Assembly (NCBI GenBank): GCA_023423675.1
Contig: JAFAFD010000065.1
Coordinates: 1 to 8,162 of the forward strand
Direction of reading: 5' to 3'
Length of the DNA stretch: 8,162 bases
Origin: Pseudomonadota bacterium
Lineage (GTDB): Bacteria > Pseudomonadota > Gammaproteobacteria > Xanthomonadales > Xanthomonadaceae
In this document: positions 6,557-8,162 of the stretch, piece by piece
Numbering within the stretch: the first letter of the stretch is position 1
Layout of the letters: each line of letters starts with the position of its first letter
The notes under the pieces: model-generated
What the model saw: only the letters and a program-made list of their open reading frames with translations
What the model was told of the DNA's origin: nothing
Databases searched by the model: none
Position numbers and translations under genes: made by a program

Positions 6557-7090
6557 TCAGCGTACGGACTGCGGAACCTTCCTAAGCTTCGAGGTGTCAT
6601 AGCCCATGGCAGCGATACGCTCGACGGCTGCCTGGTACTCCTGCGGCGACACTTGCGGCGTGCGCGCCATGTACCAGACGTAATCGCGCTTGCTGCGGCC
6701 GACAATCGTCTGCTGATAGTCGGCGTCAAGCCAGGCAATGATGTACTCGGCGTGGATCGGCCAGATGAACTGCATGCCCCACACCGCGCCGGCACCTTCC
6801 TTCTCCACCCGGCCGACCGGGTGCATGCTCTTGTATGGCGCCTGGAAGCTGCCTTTGCGGTACGTGAAGGTGGTCTGGATGCGTCCATCCGGCCGCAGGG
6901 AATAGCTTTCAACGGCGTCGAAAGCCTCGCGCTCTGGCCGCGAGGGGATGTGGGCGATCACATACCAGTCGCCCATGAAGCGGGGCACGTCCACCGACGG
7001 CTCACGTGGCAGTGGCCGGGTGTCCTGGCTGCTGCAACCGGTGCCGAACAGGGCCAACGTCAGCAGGGTGAACAAGGGGGGCATACGCAT
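6557..7090 (-). CDS. blc: Blc-type lipocalin, outer-membrane lipoprotein
   Basis: A bacterial lipocalin of 177 residues, the usual size. A lipoprotein signal (MRMPPLFTLLTLALFGTGC) has its lipidation cysteine at C19; the lipobox G-T-G-C is slightly unusual at -3. S20-S21 follow, with no Asp at +2, so sorting to the outer membrane is expected. The lipocalin motif is GDWYVIA (40-46). The C-terminal half keeps the family pattern EYIIAWLDADYQQTIVGR and RDYVWYMARTP (about 115-145), then the terminal helix. It should form an eight-stranded barrel binding fatty acids or lysophospholipids and is linked in E. coli to membrane stress. AAGGAG sits 7 bases before the ATG and shares its first A with the TGA of the upstream methyltransferase, only 12 bases away, so the two are co-transcribed and probably coupled. 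The nearby ATG two codons later is spaced less well. Confidence 0.88.
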   Translation of the reverse strand: MRMPPLFTLLTLALFGTGCSSQDTRPLPREPSVDVPRFMGDWYVIAHIPSRPEREAFDAVESYSLRPDGRIQTTFTYRKGSFQAPYKSMHPVGRVEKEGAGAVWGMQFIWPIHAEYIIAWLDADYQQTIVGRSKRDYVWYMARTPQVSPQEYQAAVERIAAMGYDTSKLRKVPQSVR

Positions 7091-7097
7091 GGCCAGT

Positions 7098-7103
7098 CTC
7101 CTT
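7098..7103 (-). promoter_or_regulatory. Ribosome-binding site of the lipocalin gene
   Basis: AAGGAG with a 7-base spacer to the ATG at 7090. Its first A is the last base of the preceding TGA, so a ribosome finishing the methyltransferase would stop on this site. Confidence 0.75.
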
Positions 7104-8162
7104 CAGCGGGGGCGGAACAGGTAGTGGGCGACCAGCCACTGCTGGCCTTGGTCATAGCCAAACAACTCGGCGCAGGCCATCCAGAACATGCGCCAGCGCT
7201 GCCACCAGATGCGTGCGGCGGCCTCGCCGTAGGTCGCCTGTAGGATCGGCATCAGCTGCGCGCGGGCCGCGTCCTGGTTGTCCAGCCAATGGTTGGCGGT
7301 GCGCTGGTAATGGGTACCGTCCAGCAGCCAGCGCTGGTCCAGCTGCAGGTGCTGCTGGAAATGCAGGAGGGTGTCGGCGGCCGGCATCAGGCCACCGGTG
7401 AAGAAATGCCGCCCCATCCAGTTGTCATCGCCTTCGGTCTCGAACGGGTACATCAGCGTGCGGTGGGCGAAGATGTGCACGAACAGGGCACCGTCCGGCC
7501 GCAGCCAGCCGGCGATGCGCTGCAGCAGCTGCTGGTAGTTGCGCACGTGTTCGAACATTTCCACCGACACGCAGCGATCGAAGCGCGCGGTCGGCAGCTC
7601 CAGCTGGTTCACGTCGCGGGTGAGCACCTCGACGTTGCGCAGGCCACGTGCCTGGCACTGGCCCATGATGTGCTCGCGCTGGCTGTGCGAGTTGGACACC
7701 GCGGTGATGCGCGCATTCGGGTAGCGTTCGGCCATCCACAGGGTCAGCGAACCCCAGCCGCAGCCGAGCTCGAGGATATCCTGGCCGTCACGCAGCCCGG
7801 CGCGCTGCCCATACAGCTCCAGCATCGCCTCTTCGGCCTGGTCCAGGGTTTCGTGACCGGTGCGGTAGTAGCAGCTGCTGTACTTAAGGCGCTTGCCGAG
7901 GCAGGCCTGGAAGAACGCGGCCGGCACTTCGTAATGCTGGCGGTTGGCGGCATCGACGTGCAGGGCCAGCGGGCTGCCGGCCAGTTCGGCGATACGACGC
8001 TGGAAGCGCACCGACTGTCCTTCCTGGCCGCCCTCGTCCTCCTCCTGCAGGCGCTGCGCGCACAGGCGGCGGATGCCTGCACGCAGGGCAGCGTCCGGTA
8101 TCCAGCCGCGCTCGGCCCAGCCGGTCAGGCCGCCTTCGATCTCGACGGGAGGGTGCAGCGTG
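7103..8162 (-). CDS. SAM-dependent methyltransferase, cyclopropane synthase / coclaurine N-methyltransferase family, 5' end beyond window
   Basis: 352 codons are visible; the frame is open to the right edge with no ATG, so the start lies outside. A GTG at 8011 would give a shorter protein but lose the helical N-terminal part (GLTGWAERGWIPDAALRAGI) that belongs to the family. SAM-binding motif I is ELGCGWGSLT (visible residues 131-140), with YEVPAAFF and SSCYYRTG before it and SVEMFEH after it (E204, H205). C97, E204, H229 and Y285 align by eye with the active-site Cys, Glu, His and Tyr of E. coli Cfa. The overall pattern, including the ending AELFGYDQGQQWLVAHYLF, is nearer the plant coclaurine N-methyltransferase-like branch than classical Cfa, which has an N-terminal domain that appears absent here. 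The substrate is likely a lipid but is not shown. Soluble and cytoplasmic; first visible gene of an operon with the lipocalin. Confidence 0.9.
   Translation of the reverse strand, partial: TLHPPVEIEGGLTGWAERGWIPDAALRAGIRRLCAQRLQEEDEGGQEGQSVRFQRRIAELAGSPLALHVDAANRQHYEVPAAFFQACLGKRLKYSSCYYRTGHETLDQAEEAMLELYGQRAGLRDGQDILELGCGWGSLTLWMAERYPNARITAVSNSHSQREHIMGQCQARGLRNVEVLTRDVNQLELPTARFDRCVSVEMFEHVRNYQQLLQRIAGWLRPDGALFVHIFAHRTLMYPFETEGDDNWMGRHFFTGGLMPAADTLLHFQQHLQLDQRWLLDGTHYQRTANHWLDNQDAARAQLMPILQATYGEAAARIWWQRWRMFWMACAELFGYDQGQQWLVAHYLFRPR

Noticed and set aside
6419..7243. Plus-strand open frame of 274 residues
   Set aside because: It crosses the ends of three convincing minus-strand genes and the regulatory gap, and has no family likeness.
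8009..8011. GTG as the start of the methyltransferase
   Set aside because: The 50 codons before it continue in frame with family-like helical sequence, so the true start is outside the window.

Overview
The window is GC-rich with strong G/C bias at third codon positions. Gene content fits a xanthomonad gammaproteobacterium, most likely Stenotrophomonas; this is an inference from composition and protein style, since no marker gene is present. All seven convincing genes lie on the minus strand, so the window reads right to left in transcription order. Two genes run off the edges.

Right part (8162 to 6557): a tight two-gene unit. A SAM-dependent methyltransferase of the cyclopropane synthase / coclaurine N-methyltransferase superfamily (5' end outside the window) is followed after 12 bases by a Blc-type lipocalin lipoprotein. 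This looks like the tail of a lipid-modification operon, with the enzyme in the cytoplasm and an outer-membrane lipid-binding partner.

Middle (6556 to 3672): a 115-base spacer with a possible -10 box, an 8-bp perfect dyad and a GC-rich hairpin leads into a three-gene operon. Its genes encode an SPFH-domain protein with a C-terminal SHOCT domain (COG4260, 'virion core protein'/YdjI type), a double zinc-ribbon protein with a C-terminal membrane anchor, and an 86-residue single-span membrane protein that overlaps it by ATGA. This is the most interesting part of the window: a compact membrane-associated SPFH module resembling Bacillus YdjGHI and little described in proteobacteria. A stem-loop overlapping the last stop codon may end it.

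Left part (3568 to 1): a lone soluble hybrid sensor kinase with four PAS domains, HisKA, HATPase and a C-terminal receiver, starting at GTG, with no response-regulator gene beside it. After a 219-base gap, which may hold the eroded 3' end of a plus-strand regulator gene, comes the start of paoA, the Tat-exported [2Fe-2S] subunit of a periplasmic aldehyde oxidoreductase. Its last part and the presumed paoBC partners lie beyond the left edge.

No tRNA, rRNA, CRISPR array, insertion sequence or phage gene was seen.
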